A stretch of DNA of 64,000 bases from Azospirillum rugosum. Its GTDB lineage: Bacteria; Pseudomonadota; Alphaproteobacteria; Azospirillales; Azospirillaceae. Position 1 is the stretch's first letter; the number at the start of each line of letters is the position of its first letter. The translations under genes and the position numbers were made by a program. The stretch is from NCBI RefSeq assembly GCF_017876155.1, contig NZ_JAGINP010000014.1, positions 124,001-188,000 of the forward strand, read 5' to 3'. The notes beneath the pieces were generated by a model that was not told the DNA's origin, searched no databases, and worked only from the letters and a program-made list of their open reading frames with translations. Below are positions 32,268 through 40,994 of this stretch, piece by piece.

Positions 32268-33626
32268 ATGCAGACGAACTTCACACTCGCCCAGCTCGCG
32301 GACGCCGACTATCGGGATTCCGAGTCGATCCTGCGCAAGTGCGTGCATTGCGGCTTCTGCACGGCGACCTGCCCGACCTACGTCCTGCTCGGCGACGAGC
32401 TGGACAGCCCGCGCGGCCGCATCTACCAGATCAAGGACATGCTGGAGAAGGGCGGGCCGCCCACCGACCAGCAGGTCAAGCATGTGGACCGCTGCCTGTC
32501 CTGCCTGTCCTGCATGACCACCTGCCCGTCGGGGGTGCATTACATGCACCTCGTCGACCATGCCCGCGCCCACATCGAGACGACCCACGCCCGCCACCCG
32601 GCCGACCGCGCGATCCGCGAACTGCTGGCCCGCGTGCTGCCGAACCCGCGGCTGTTCCGGCTGGCGCTGCTGGGCGCCTGGGCGGGCAAGCCCTTCGGCC
32701 GGATGCTGCCGGGCCGGCTGCGCGCGCTGATGGATCTTGCGCCCAAGTCCGTGCCGGGGCCGAGCTACAGCGACCGGCCGGGCGTGCACCCGGCGGAGGG
32801 GCCGCGCCGAAAGCGTGTCGCCATGCTGATCGGCTGCGCCCAGCAGGTGCTCGCCCCGCAGATCAACGAGGCGACCATCCGCCTGCTGAACCGCCACGGC
32901 GTGGAGGTGGTGGTGGCCAAGGGGGCGGACTGCTGCGGCGCGCTGACCCATCACATGGGCAAGACCGACCTCGGCCACGCGTCGGCGAAGAAGACCATCG
33001 ACGCCTGGATCGGCGAGATGGACAAGTCCAATGGAGATGGGGGCGGCCTGGACGCCATCATCATCAACGCGTCCGGCTGCGGCACGGCCGTGAAGGACTA
33101 TGGGCACGTCTTCCGCGAGGATCGGGAGTATGCGGTCAAGGCGATGCGCGTCGCCGCCATCGCCCGCGACGTGACGGAGTTCCTGGCGGAACTCGGCCTG
33201 ACCGAGCCAGTGGTGGAGACAGGGCAGGCCATCGCCTACCACTCCGCCTGCTCCATGCAGCACGGCCAGCGCATCAAGGACCCGCCGCGCAACCTGCTGC
33301 GCGCCGCCGGCTTCCAAATCCGCGAGGTGCCGGAGGGGCACATCTGCTGCGGCTCCGCCGGCACCTACAACATGCTCCAGCCGGAGATCGCGGTGCAGCT
33401 GCGCGACCGCAAGGTCCGCAACATCGAGGCCACGAAGGCCGACGCCATCGCCGCCGGCAACCTGGGCTGCATCACCCAGATCGGCACGGGCACGGATTTG
33501 CCAATCGTCCACACCGTGGAGCTTCTGGACTGGGCGACCGGCGGCCCGATGCCCGACGCGCTGAAGGGCAACCCGGCCTTCACCGTGGCGCGGTCGCCTA
33601 CGGGCACGGCGCGGGCGGCGGAGTAG
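32268..33626 (+). CDS. glcF: Glycolate oxidase iron-sulfur subunit GlcF
   Basis: This subunit passes electrons from GlcD/GlcE towards the quinone pool. The 452 residues have two [4Fe-4S] ferredoxin motifs near the N-terminus (CVHCGFCTATCPTY and CLSCLSCMTTCPSG) and two CCG domains (MLIGCAQQV...ADCCGALTHH and YHSACSMQHG...HICCGSAGTYN) that bind further Fe-S centres. It starts nine bases after glcE and closes the operon. No glc regulator or glcB/glcG gene is adjacent. Confidence 0.96.
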   Translation: MQTNFTLAQLADADYRDSESILRKCVHCGFCTATCPTYVLLGDELDSPRGRIYQIKDMLEKGGPPTDQQVKHVDRCLSCLSCMTTCPSGVHYMHLVDHARAHIETTHARHPADRAIRELLARVLPNPRLFRLALLGAWAGKPFGRMLPGRLRALMDLAPKSVPGPSYSDRPGVHPAEGPRRKRVAMLIGCAQQVLAPQINEATIRLLNRHGVEVVVAKGADCCGALTHHMGKTDLGHASAKKTIDAWIGEMDKSNGDGGGLDAIIINASGCGTAVKDYGHVFREDREYAVKAMRVAAIARDVTEFLAELGLTEPVVETGQAIAYHSACSMQHGQRIKDPPRNLLRAAGFQIREVPEGHICCGSAGTYNMLQPEIAVQLRDRKVRNIEATKADAIAAGNLGCITQIGTGTDLPIVHTVELLDWATGGPMPDALKGNPAFTVARSPTGTARAAE

Positions 33627-33703
33627 GGGCTTCCTCCGCCGGACGGGTTTGATTCTCGGCTTGGAACCGCTAGGGTGACGCTGACGGAACAACGGGGCAC
33701 CCG

Positions 33704-34471
33704 GTGGACAACAGGGTGAGCAGCAGGTTGAGCAGCGGTTACAAGGACGAGGTCTACCCGAACGGCGGTTACGGCATCCTGCGCCGCCTGTCCGCCTGGG
33801 GCGTGCACGCCTTCACGGCGAGCGGCGTGGTGCTGGGGCTGCTGGCGCTTCTCGCCGCGGTGGACGGCGACGCGAAGCTCTGCCTGGGCTGGCTCGGGCT
33901 GGCGCTGGTGGTGGACGGGGTGGACGGCACGCTGGCCCGCCGCGCCTCGGTGAAGGAGGTTCTGCCGGGCATCGACGGCTCGGTGCTGGACCTCGTCATC
34001 GACTATTTGACCTACGTGGTCGTGCCGGCGGTGCTGATGTACCGGTTCGGACTGTTCCCGACCGGGCTGGGCGTGCCGCTCGCCGCCTGGATCCTGATGA
34101 CGTCGCTCTACTGCTTCTCCAACACCGGGATGAAGAGCGGCGACAACTATTTCGTCGGCTTCCCGGCGATCTGGAACGTGGTGGCGCTCTATCTCTGGAC
34201 GCTGGATCTCAATCCCTGGATCAACACCGCCGTGGTGGTGGCGCTGGGCCTGCTGACCTTCACGACGGTGAAGTTCCTGCACCCCTTCCGCGTCCGCCGC
34301 TGGATGCGCGTGAACCTGGTGGTCAGCACGGCATGGCTGGCCTCCAGCGCCGCGCTGGTGGCGCTTCACCCGGCCCGGCCGGACGCGGTGTGGGTGATCT
34401 GGCTGGCCAGCAGCGCCTACTACGCCGCCATTTGCGCGTGGCGGACGCTGCGCGGGCCGGTTGAGGCGTAA
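33704..34471 (+). CDS. pcs: Phosphatidylcholine synthase
   Basis: An integral-membrane CDP-alcohol phosphotransferase that condenses choline with CDP-diacylglycerol to give phosphatidylcholine in one step, a route typical of plant-interacting alphaproteobacteria. The 255-residue protein has about eight membrane helices. The catalytic motif of the family appears as VDGVDGTLARRASVKEVL then PGIDGSVLDLVID (residues ~70-100), with Asp residues binding the metal. The start is GTG at 33704; no ATG is available before the first membrane helix. It is followed convergently by a small lipoprotein gene 10 bases away. Confidence 0.92.
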   Translation: MDNRVSSRLSSGYKDEVYPNGGYGILRRLSAWGVHAFTASGVVLGLLALLAAVDGDAKLCLGWLGLALVVDGVDGTLARRASVKEVLPGIDGSVLDLVIDYLTYVVVPAVLMYRFGLFPTGLGVPLAAWILMTSLYCFSNTGMKSGDNYFVGFPAIWNVVALYLWTLDLNPWINTAVVVALGLLTFTTVKFLHPFRVRRWMRVNLVVSTAWLASSAALVALHPARPDAVWVIWLASSAYYAAICAWRTLRGPVEA

Positions 34472-34481
34472 CGGTCGGTCG

Positions 34482-34763
34482 TTACGGCTTTTCCGCTTCC
34501 TTGATGTCCTGCTTGGCGTCGCGGGCCTTCTGCTGGATGGCCTCGCCGGCGTTCTGAAGCATCTGGCCGGCCTTGGCGGTGGCGTCCTTCGCCGCCTCCC
34601 CGGCGCGGTCGGCGGTCTGGTCCACCGTGCGCCCGATCTCCTGCCCGGTCTTTTCCGCCGACTGCTGGTCGTCGCACCCCGCCACCAGCGGCATCGTCAG
34701 CAGCGAGAGGGCCAGCGCGGCCGTGCGGATCGTGGGGGTGCGGATCGCGTGACGTCGAGCCAT
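34482..34763 (-). CDS. Small lipoprotein with a helical, apolipoprotein-like repeat
   Basis: A 93-residue protein with a lipoprotein signal peptide ending in the lipobox LVAGC (Cys about residue 29). The mature part is highly charged and alpha-helical with 11-residue-type periodicity (GQEIGRTVDQTADRAGEAAKDATAKAGQMLQNAGEAIQQKARD), like YtxH/entericidin-like or LEA-like envelope proteins. It is probably anchored in the outer or inner membrane facing the periplasm. Function is unknown. It is convergent with pcs. Confidence 0.78.
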   Translation of the reverse strand: MARRHAIRTPTIRTAALALSLLTMPLVAGCDDQQSAEKTGQEIGRTVDQTADRAGEAAKDATAKAGQMLQNAGEAIQQKARDAKQDIKEAEKP

Positions 34764-34830
34764 GAAACCTGTCTCCGTGGTTATCCCGTAGAGAGGTAAC
34801 GGCCCAACGGGGCGTTGGTGCCCGTGATTC

Positions 34831-35184
34831 TTACAGGGCGATGGTCGTGCGGATCTCGTCGTAATCGGCGCGCAGGCCGCCGTCGTCGGTCCGGTTGATC
34901 AACCCGGCCGCCGTCAGCGTCTCCACATCCTCATGCACCCGCTTGTAATCCCGGCTCAGCGCGCGGGCCAGTTCGGCGATGCTCGCGGCCGGATTGCGGT
35001 GCAGGTGGCGGAGCAGTTCCAGGCGCTTGCCCGAGAGCGCCTTGGAAAGCCCTTCCCAGCTTTCGAAGGACAGGTGGTTTTCCTGAACCTCCTCACCCCG
35101 TTCGGCGCGATGCCACGCCGAGGCGACGCGGGCCGCCATGGCGTCGAAGCTCTCGCCAACGTGGATCGTCAGGTCGCCGCTCAT
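34831..35184 (-). CDS. Winged-helix DNA-binding protein (HVO_A0114/antitoxin-like)
   Basis: A 117-residue protein. The N-terminal half (MSGDLTIHVGESFDAMAARV...GEEVQENHLSFESWEGLSKALSGKRLELLRHLHRN) precedes a winged helix of MarR type: ASIAELARALSRDYKRVHEDVETLTAAGLINRTDDGG. This matches the HVO_A0114-type putative transcriptional regulators often annotated as antitoxins. The start at 35184 was chosen because the long upstream frame runs through dispersed-repeat DNA. No toxin gene is seen beside it: upstream is only repeat, downstream only the lipoprotein. Confidence 0.78.
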   Translation of the reverse strand: MSGDLTIHVGESFDAMAARVASAWHRAERGEEVQENHLSFESWEGLSKALSGKRLELLRHLHRNPAASIAELARALSRDYKRVHEDVETLTAAGLINRTDDGGLRADYDEIRTTIAL

Positions 35185-35277
35185 ATCGGTTCTCCTCGGA
35201 CACGCCTTTATATCATCAAGCGCCACCAAGAAAAGGCGGAGCAATCGCTTGAATGCGACGCGCGGGGGGTGCAGGCA

Positions 35278-35418
35278 AGAATCGACACGGATGACACGGA
35301 TCGACATCGGATTACACGGAACCGTCCGGTTCAACGCGTTCCATAGCGATGCAGCGGGCTCCTCGGACACGGCTTGATCCGTGTGATCCGTGCCAAAATC
35401 TGTGTCATCCGTGTTCTT
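35278..35418. repeat. CACGGATGACACGGAT-type dispersed repeat
   Basis: CGACACGGATGACACGGATCG on the left faces its inverted relatives TGATCCGTGTGATCCGTG and TGTGTCATCCGTGTTCTT on the right. GCCACCAAG occurs as a direct repeat on both sides (35222-35230, 35423-35431), and TCCTCGGACACG occurs at 35193-35204 and again at 35360-35371. Together with the terminator at 35461-35497 this accounts for the 338-base gap without genes at 35185-35522. Confidence 0.8.
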
Positions 35419-35460
35419 TGTTGCCACCAAGGGCGCGGCCCAGCCCTCAAGCGATCACCT

Positions 35461-35497
35461 CAAAAGAAAAGGCCCTCCTCCCGATCGGAGGAGGGCC
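35461..35497 (-). terminator. Rho-independent terminator of the acyl-CoA dehydrogenase gene
   Basis: On the minus strand GGCCCTCCTCCGATCGGGAG-type sequence folds as a stem of GGCCCTCCTC with GAGGAGGGCC around a CCGATCG centre, then TTTTCTTTTG follows. It starts 25 bases after the stop codon. Confidence 0.9.
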
Positions 35498-35522
35498 GTT
35501 CGTGACAGAAACGGTCAACCGC

Positions 35523-37322
35523 TCAGAACTGATCCTCGCTCAGCGCCATCACCGTCCGATGGGCGGTCAGGATGGGCAGCAGCAGGCCCGGGCCCTGGGC
35601 CAGGATCTGCTCGGCGTAGAAGCGGGCGGTGACCAGCTTGGCTTCCAGGAAGGGGGCGTTGGCGCCGGGCTGGCGCAGGCCCTCCAGGGCCTTGGCGGCC
35701 GACTTGGCCAGCATCCAGCCGCCAGCGACCGTGCCCCACAGTTTCAGGTAATTGGCGGCACCCGCGGCGGCGGCGCGCAGGTCGCCGTCGGTCTGGGTCT
35801 TCACCACCCAGGCCACCGCCTGCTCCAGCGCGTCGAGGCCGGCGGCGAGGTTGGTGCGGATCGCCTCCATGTCGTCGCCGGGGACGCTCTCCAGCTCCGC
35901 CACCGTGGCGCGCATCTCCGCGATGAAGGCGCGGGCCGACTCGCCGCCGTCGCGGCCGGTCTTGCGGAAGGTCAGGTCGTTGGCGTGGATGCCGTTGGTG
36001 CCCTCGTAGATCGGGGTGATGCGGGCGTCGCGGTAATGCTGGGCCGCCCCCGTTTCCTCGATGAAGCCCATGCCGCCGTGGATCTGCACGCCGGTGGAGG
36101 CGACGTCGCAGCCGATGTCGGTGCTCCAGGCCTTCACGATGGGCGTCAGGATGTCCACGCGGGCGGTGGCGGCGGCGCGAACCGCGGGGTCCTCGTGGTG
36201 GCGGGACACGTCCAGCTGCGTGCCGGCGTAGAGCGCCAGGGCGCGCGAGGCCTCCGTCTTGGCGCGCATGTCCAGCAGCATGCGGCGCACGTCCGGATGG
36301 CGGATGATCGGGGCCGGGGCGCCCTTAGGCTCCGCCAGATCCTTGCTCTGCACGCGGGTCTTGGCGTAGTCGCGGGCCTGCTGGTAGGCGCGCTCGGCGA
36401 TCGCCACGCCCTGGATGCCGACGCCCAGGCGGGCGTTGTTCATCATGGTGAACATGTACTCGATGCCGCGGTTCTCCTGGCCGACCAGGAAGCCGACGGC
36501 GCCGCCGTTGTCGCCGAAGGCCATGACCGCGGTGGGGCTCGCCATGATGCCCAGCTTGTGTTCCAGGCTGGCGCAGCGCAGGTCGTTGCGTTCGCCGGGC
36601 GTGCCGTCCGCCTTGGGCAGGAACTTCGGCACGATGAACAGGCTGATGCCCTTGATGCCCGGAGGGGCGTCGGGCAGGCGCGCCAGGACCAGATGGACGA
36701 TGTTCTCCGTCAGGTCATGCTCGCCGTAGGTGATGAAGATCTTCTGCCCGGTGATGCGGTAGGTGCCGTCGTCGGCGCGCACCGCGCGGGTCCGCACCGC
36801 GGCGAGGTCGGAGCCCGCCTGCGGCTCCGTCAGGTTCATGGTGCCGTTCCACTCGCCGGCGATCAGCTTCGGCAGGTAGAGCGCCTTCTGTTCCTCGCTG
36901 GCGTGCTCGGTCAGCAGGTCCACCGCACCCTGGGTCAGCAGCGGGCACAGGCCGAAGGACAGGTTGGCGGCCTGCCACATCTCGTTCACCGCGAAGGCCA
37001 CCGTCCAGGGCAGGCCCTGGCCGCCGTATTCCGGCTCGAACGGCAGGCTGCCCCAGCCGCTCTCGGTGAACTGCGAGTAGGCTTCCTTCCAGCCGGTCGG
37101 CGTGCGGACGACGCCGTTCTCCAGCCGGGAGCCTTCCTGGTCGCCGACCCGGTTCAGCGGGGCCAGCACGCCGGAGGCGAACTTGCCGGCTTCCTCCAGC
37201 ACGGCGTCCACCAGATCGGGGGCGGCCGATTCGCAATTCGGCAGGGCGGCGATCGTGTCGAGGCCGACGACCTCGTTCAGGACGAAGCGCAGGTCGTCAA
37301 CCGGAGCGGTGTAGGGAATCAT
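35523..37322 (-). CDS. Acyl-CoA dehydrogenase (long, ~600-residue type)
   Basis: A 599-residue flavoprotein that dehydrogenates acyl-CoA thioesters. Family motifs: LTEPQAGSDLAAVRTRA (flavin/substrate binding), GQKIFITYGEHDLTEN, GVGIQGVAIAERAYQQARDYAKTRVQ, and QIHGGMGFIEETGAAQHYRDARITPIYEGTNGIHANDL, where the E of YEGTNGI is the catalytic base region of this subgroup. The C-terminal extension of ~130 residues matches the FadE-like/DMSP-degradation (DmdC-like) subfamily. The start at 37322 begins MIPYTAPVDDLRFVL, typical for the group. It has its own terminator, so it is a single-gene unit. Confidence 0.93.
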   Translation of the reverse strand: MIPYTAPVDDLRFVLNEVVGLDTIAALPNCESAAPDLVDAVLEEAGKFASGVLAPLNRVGDQEGSRLENGVVRTPTGWKEAYSQFTESGWGSLPFEPEYGGQGLPWTVAFAVNEMWQAANLSFGLCPLLTQGAVDLLTEHASEEQKALYLPKLIAGEWNGTMNLTEPQAGSDLAAVRTRAVRADDGTYRITGQKIFITYGEHDLTENIVHLVLARLPDAPPGIKGISLFIVPKFLPKADGTPGERNDLRCASLEHKLGIMASPTAVMAFGDNGGAVGFLVGQENRGIEYMFTMMNNARLGVGIQGVAIAERAYQQARDYAKTRVQSKDLAEPKGAPAPIIRHPDVRRMLLDMRAKTEASRALALYAGTQLDVSRHHEDPAVRAAATARVDILTPIVKAWSTDIGCDVASTGVQIHGGMGFIEETGAAQHYRDARITPIYEGTNGIHANDLTFRKTGRDGGESARAFIAEMRATVAELESVPGDDMEAIRTNLAAGLDALEQAVAWVVKTQTDGDLRAAAAGAANYLKLWGTVAGGWMLAKSAAKALEGLRQPGANAPFLEAKLVTARFYAEQILAQGPGLLLPILTAHRTVMALSEDQF

Positions 37323-37406
37323 GGACGGTGCGGCCTCCCGGAGCCCATTGGTACAGAACCCATTTGTGCCGCCCCCATCCATGCAGCAATGGCGCGCGGC
37401 AATGGC

Positions 37407-37420
37407 TTACGTTGACGTCA
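37407..37420. promoter_or_regulatory. Possible MerR (LiuR-like) operator upstream of the acyl-CoA dehydrogenase
   Basis: TTACGTTGACGTCA resembles the TTACGTTNACGTAA type of site bound by LiuR-like MerR regulators of acyl-CoA catabolism. It lies about 85 bases upstream of the gene. The match is imperfect and no regulator gene is nearby. Confidence 0.3.
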
Positions 37421-37579
37421 CCATACCGTACCGAATGGTGCAATGCGAGAGGGGCTTTTGCGGCTCGGTTCGGGCGGCTGGGTTGCGGTGCAAACAGCGC
37501 GGCTGGGACGCAGGGAACGGGGGCAAACTTGGCATTCCGGTTGCAAAGGATGGGCAGCACCGCTCACAGGGGGTTCCCC

Positions 37580-38608
37580 ATGACCATCACCACCGCCTTC
37601 GCCCGTCAGGCCGAAGCCGCCACCCAAGCGGCGAATCAAGCCGCGGGACAGGCCGCGAAAACCCCGCGTGGCCCGGCCAACGTGGAGGCGGCGGTGCGCA
37701 ACGCCAGCGCCAAGACGGGGGTCGATTTTTCCTACCTCATGGAAAAAGCTGCCGTGGAGAGCGGGTTCCGCACGGACGTGAAGTCCTCCTCCTCCTCCGC
37801 GACGGGGCTCTACCAGTTCATCGACAGCACGTGGCTGACCACGGTGCGCGACCACGGCGCCGACCACGGGCTCGGCAAATACGCCAACGCCATCCAGACG
37901 CGCGGCGACGGTCGCCCCTACGTCACCGATCCGGCGCTCAAGCAGGAGATCCTGAACCTGCGCAAGGACCCCAACGTCTCGGCCCTGATGGCGGCGGAGT
38001 TCACGCGCGACAACAAGGAGTATCTGGAGGACCAGGTCCAGGGAAAGGTCGGCTCCACCGAGCTGTACATGGCCCATTTCCTGGGGGCCGGCGGGGCGGC
38101 GAAGTTCCTGAACGCCATGAAGGGCGACCCCAACCGCGCCGCGAAGGAGCTGTTCCCCGACGCCGCCTCGGCCAACAAGGCCGTGTTCTTCGACAAGGAG
38201 ACCGGCAAGGCCAAGTCGCTGAAGGACATCTACGACCGCTTCGCGTCGAAGTTCGCGGAGACCCCCTATTCCGACTTCGCCCCGGCGCAGACCGCTATGG
38301 ACCGCGTGCGCAAGCAGGACATGCCGGACGGCTTCACCACCCAGGTGCCGAGCATCCCGCAGAAGGCGCTGAACGGCACGCCGCTGTCGATCTACCACGT
38401 GCTCGCGCTGAACGCGCTGGAGACCCCGGACGAGGTGGACAGCATCAGCGGCCGGCCCGCCAACGACCGCAACAAGAGCCACCACGACAAGGACCACAAG
38501 CGCGTCCGCGACGAGCCCGTGCGCACGGAGCAGACCGACCAGACCGGCCTGGGGCTCGGCCTCGGCCTGTCGAAGGCGGTCGGGCAGGGGACCGCCGCGG
38601 CGGCTTGA
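37580..38608 (+). CDS. Lytic-transglycosylase-domain protein
   Basis: A 342-residue protein. After a Gln/Ala-rich N-terminus (FARQAEAATQAANQAAGQAAK), residues ~35-170 form a lysozyme-like transglycosylase domain: VDFSYLMEKAAVESGFRTDVKS holds the probable catalytic Glu, then SSSSATGLYQFIDSTWLTTVRDHG and NNKEYLEDQVQGKVGSTELYMAHFLGAGGAAKFLNA. The tail is charged, His/Lys/Asp-rich. No Sec signal is seen, which is common in flagellar or phage-type muramidases that leave by another route. The ATG at 37580 was preferred; the longer frame has atypical codons. The gene stands alone, divergent from the acyl-CoA dehydrogenase. Confidence 0.83.
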   Translation: MTITTAFARQAEAATQAANQAAGQAAKTPRGPANVEAAVRNASAKTGVDFSYLMEKAAVESGFRTDVKSSSSSATGLYQFIDSTWLTTVRDHGADHGLGKYANAIQTRGDGRPYVTDPALKQEILNLRKDPNVSALMAAEFTRDNKEYLEDQVQGKVGSTELYMAHFLGAGGAAKFLNAMKGDPNRAAKELFPDAASANKAVFFDKETGKAKSLKDIYDRFASKFAETPYSDFAPAQTAMDRVRKQDMPDGFTTQVPSIPQKALNGTPLSIYHVLALNALETPDEVDSISGRPANDRNKSHHDKDHKRVRDEPVRTEQTDQTGLGLGLGLSKAVGQGTAAAA

Positions 38609-38630
38609 TGACGGCGTTGGGGTGATCGCG

Positions 38631-39311
38631 TCAGGGCCGCAGGCGGGCGCAGGCCTCCCCGGCGATGTCCTCGAACACGCTCCGGTCGCCGGCCAGCAGC
38701 GCGTCGGCGGTCATGCGGCGCTGCACCTCGAAGCGCAACCCGGCGGCGCGCGCTTCCATGGCGGAGCCCCAGAAGGCCCCCGTCGCGACCGGGTGAAGGT
38801 CGAACCGCTCCCCGGGCACCCGCAGCCGCACCTCGCGCAGCACGTTCGACAGGTCGAAGTCGATGATGCAGCGCCGCCCATCGGGGCCGGTCAGGCGAAT
38901 CCAGGCGTGGAAGGGGAAGGCCTCCGCCTCCTGCCGCTCCTGCGCCGGATCGGGAACGCGGACGTCGGCGCGCGCCGCCGGATAGCCGACCCAATACGGT
39001 CGTCCGTTGGGCCGTCCGCCGGGGCGACCTGCCCGGAAGGCCACCCGCCCCAGCGCCACCTCGGCCCGCCCGAGGCCGAGCGCTTCCAGCGCCATGGCCC
39101 CGGCGAAGGCGAAATACTGGCAGCCGCCCAGCCCGTGGACCTGGACCAGTTCCCGGTGCAGCGGATGATTGGTCACCGCCGTGTGCAGGGCGCGGCGGAT
39201 GCGCTCCCGCTCCGGCGGCAGCGCGCCGGGCAGCGGCGAGGCGAGCGCCGGGGCGGCGGCCTCCGCCTCCCCCAGCATCAGGCGCATCCACGCCGACATC
39301 GCCAGCAGCAT
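38631..39311 (-). CDS. Protein of unknown function (226 residues)
   Basis: I do not recognise this protein. It begins MLLAMSAWMRLMLGEAEAAAP and has the central blocks HRELVQVHGLGGCQYFAFAGAMALEALGLGRAEVALGRV and AFPFHAWIRLTGPDGRRCIIDFDLSN, a Cys-His-Asp order that recalls transglutaminase/cysteine-protease-like folds: GCQYFAF for the Cys, FHAWIRL for the His, IIDFDLSN for the Asp. That is only a pattern reading. No signal peptide is clear. It is convergent with the transglycosylase gene and 99 bases downstream of the FAD-linked oxidase on the same strand. Confidence 0.65.
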   Translation of the reverse strand: MLLAMSAWMRLMLGEAEAAAPALASPLPGALPPERERIRRALHTAVTNHPLHRELVQVHGLGGCQYFAFAGAMALEALGLGRAEVALGRVAFRAGRPGGRPNGRPYWVGYPAARADVRVPDPAQERQEAEAFPFHAWIRLTGPDGRRCIIDFDLSNVLREVRLRVPGERFDLHPVATGAFWGSAMEARAAGLRFEVQRRMTADALLAGDRSVFEDIAGEACARLRP

Positions 39312-39410
39312 TCCGTGTTCCTCTCCGCGGCCCCATCCCTGGACTGAACAGGGTCGTTCCAGGAAGGTTGCGCGCGGGGAGGGCACGGCAATGCCGTGGG
39401 GGCGCCTCCC

Positions 39411-40844
39411 TTACGGCAGCATCTTGCCGGGGTTCAGCAGGCCGCGCGGGTCGAGCGCCGCCTTCATCGTGCGGAGCAGGTCGAACTCGACCGGGCTCTT
39501 GATCGCCGGCATGTCGTCCTTCTTGAAGCGGCCGACGCCGTGCTCCGCGGAGATCGAGCCGTCGAGCGTCAGGATCACCTCGTTCACCACGTGGGTGATC
39601 TCCTCCCAGCGGGCGAGGTAGGCGGCGGTGTCGGCCCCCACTGGCTGGCTGAGGTTGAAGTGGATGTTGCCGTCGCCGACATGGCCGAAGGGGGTCGGGC
39701 GGATGCCCGGGCAGGCGGCCTCCACCGCGGCCTCCGCCGTCTCGATGAACTCGGCGACACGCGAGACGGGGACGGAGACGTCGTTCTTGATGGAGCCGCC
39801 CTCGAACTTCTGCGCCTCCACGATGGCCTCGCGGATGAACCACAGCTGGTTGGCCTGCGTCTCCGACTGGGCCAGCGTGGCGTCGGTGGCGAGCCCCGCC
39901 TCGAAGGCTTCGCCCAGCGCCGCCTCGATGCCCTCGCGGAAGGCGTCGGACTGGGTGCCGGCGGTCAGCTCGGTCAGCACGTACCAGGGCGACGGCTCCG
40001 ACAGCGGGTCGATGGTGCCGGCGACATGGCGAAGCGCGAACTCCAGGCAGCGGCGCGACATCAGCTCGAACGCCGCCACGGCGTCGCCCGACGCCTCGCG
40101 CAGGCGGGCCAGCAGCTCGATGGCCGCGGCGGGGGAGGGCACGGCGACGAAGGCCGTCTCCGCCTGGCGCGGGCGCGGGTAGAGCTTCAGCACCGCGGCG
40201 GTGACGATGCCCAGCGTGCCCTCCGCCCCGATGAACAGGTGCTTCAGGTCGTAGCCGGTGTTGTTCTTGCGCAAGGACCGCAGGCCGTTCCAGACGCGCC
40301 CGTCGGCCAGCACCACCTCCAGCCCCAGCACGAGGTCGCGCATGTTGCCGTAGCGCAGCACGTTGATGCCGCCGGCGTTGGTGGAGATCAGGCCGCCGAT
40401 CTGGCAGGTGCCCTCGGCCCCCAGGCTCATGGGCAGCAGGCGGTCCTTGTCCTTGGCGGCCTCCTGCGCGGTCTTCAGCACGACGCCGGCTTCCGCCGTC
40501 ATGGTGTAGTTCAGCGGGTCGATGGCGCGGATGCGGTTCATCCGCGACAGGCTGAGGACGACCTCCCGCCCCTCCTCATAGGGGATGGAGCCGCCGACGA
40601 GGCTGGTGTTGCCGCCCTGCGGGACGATGGGGATACCGGCGTCCGCGCAAATCTTCACGACCGCCGCGACCTCCTCCGTGCTGGCCGGCCGGACCACCGC
40701 CGGGCTGTTGCCCTTGAAGCGCCCGCGCCACTCCGCGAGGTACGGGGCCATGTCCGCCGGTTCGGTGAGAAGCCCGTTGGGGCCGACGATGGCGCGGATC
40801 TGGTCGAGGGCGGCGGCGATGGAGGCGGGGGCAGCGGCGGTCAT
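39411..40844 (-). CDS. FAD-linked oxidoreductase (D-lactate/D-2-hydroxyglutarate dehydrogenase type)
   Basis: A 477-residue flavoprotein of the same superfamily as GlcD but not part of a glc operon. Motifs: VVRPASTEEVAAVVKICADAGIPIVPQGGNTSLVGGSIP (FAD), LGAEGTCQIGGLISTNAGGINVLRYGNMRDLVLGLEVVLADG, GAEGTLGIVTAAVLKLYP, FGHVGDGNIHFNLSQP and GSISAEHGVGRFKKDDM, the last two carrying the substrate/metal histidines. The wording of these motifs is closest to D-2-hydroxyglutarate or D-lactate dehydrogenases. The start at 40844 avoids a frame extension through repeat DNA. The precise substrate is not settled by sequence. Confidence 0.9.
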   Translation of the reverse strand: MTAAAPASIAAALDQIRAIVGPNGLLTEPADMAPYLAEWRGRFKGNSPAVVRPASTEEVAAVVKICADAGIPIVPQGGNTSLVGGSIPYEEGREVVLSLSRMNRIRAIDPLNYTMTAEAGVVLKTAQEAAKDKDRLLPMSLGAEGTCQIGGLISTNAGGINVLRYGNMRDLVLGLEVVLADGRVWNGLRSLRKNNTGYDLKHLFIGAEGTLGIVTAAVLKLYPRPRQAETAFVAVPSPAAAIELLARLREASGDAVAAFELMSRRCLEFALRHVAGTIDPLSEPSPWYVLTELTAGTQSDAFREGIEAALGEAFEAGLATDATLAQSETQANQLWFIREAIVEAQKFEGGSIKNDVSVPVSRVAEFIETAEAAVEAACPGIRPTPFGHVGDGNIHFNLSQPVGADTAAYLARWEEITHVVNEVILTLDGSISAEHGVGRFKKDDMPAIKSPVEFDLLRTMKAALDPRGLLNPGKMLP

Positions 40845-40877
40845 GGGGCAGGGCGTCCGGGCTGGTGGGCGACATTG

Positions 40878-40956
40878 CCCCCACCCTAACCCTCCCCCGC
40901 TGGGCGGGGGAGGGGACTGCCGCAGGCTCCGCAAATCGCGACGCGGGAGGGTGGGG
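40878..40956. repeat. C/G-rich palindromic repeat
   Basis: CCCCCACCCTAACCCTCCCC-CGCTGGGCGGGGGAGGGG and the distal CGCGGGAGGGTGGGG give a nested palindrome. It lies between the Sua5-type gene and the FAD-linked oxidase. Confidence 0.82.
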
Positions 40957-40994
40957 ACGTTGGCGGATCTTCTACAATCTTGCGGGCCGGCTTT

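Noticed and set aside
35278..35418. Considered as a CRISPR-like or iteron array because of repeated CACGGAT units
   Set aside because: The units are partly inverted and irregularly spaced and there are no unique spacers of constant length. It is a palindromic dispersed repeat.
37418..38497. Minus-strand open frame of about 359 codons opposite the lytic transglycosylase gene
   Set aside because: It is an antisense shadow with shadow-type composition; the plus strand carries the recognisable domain.
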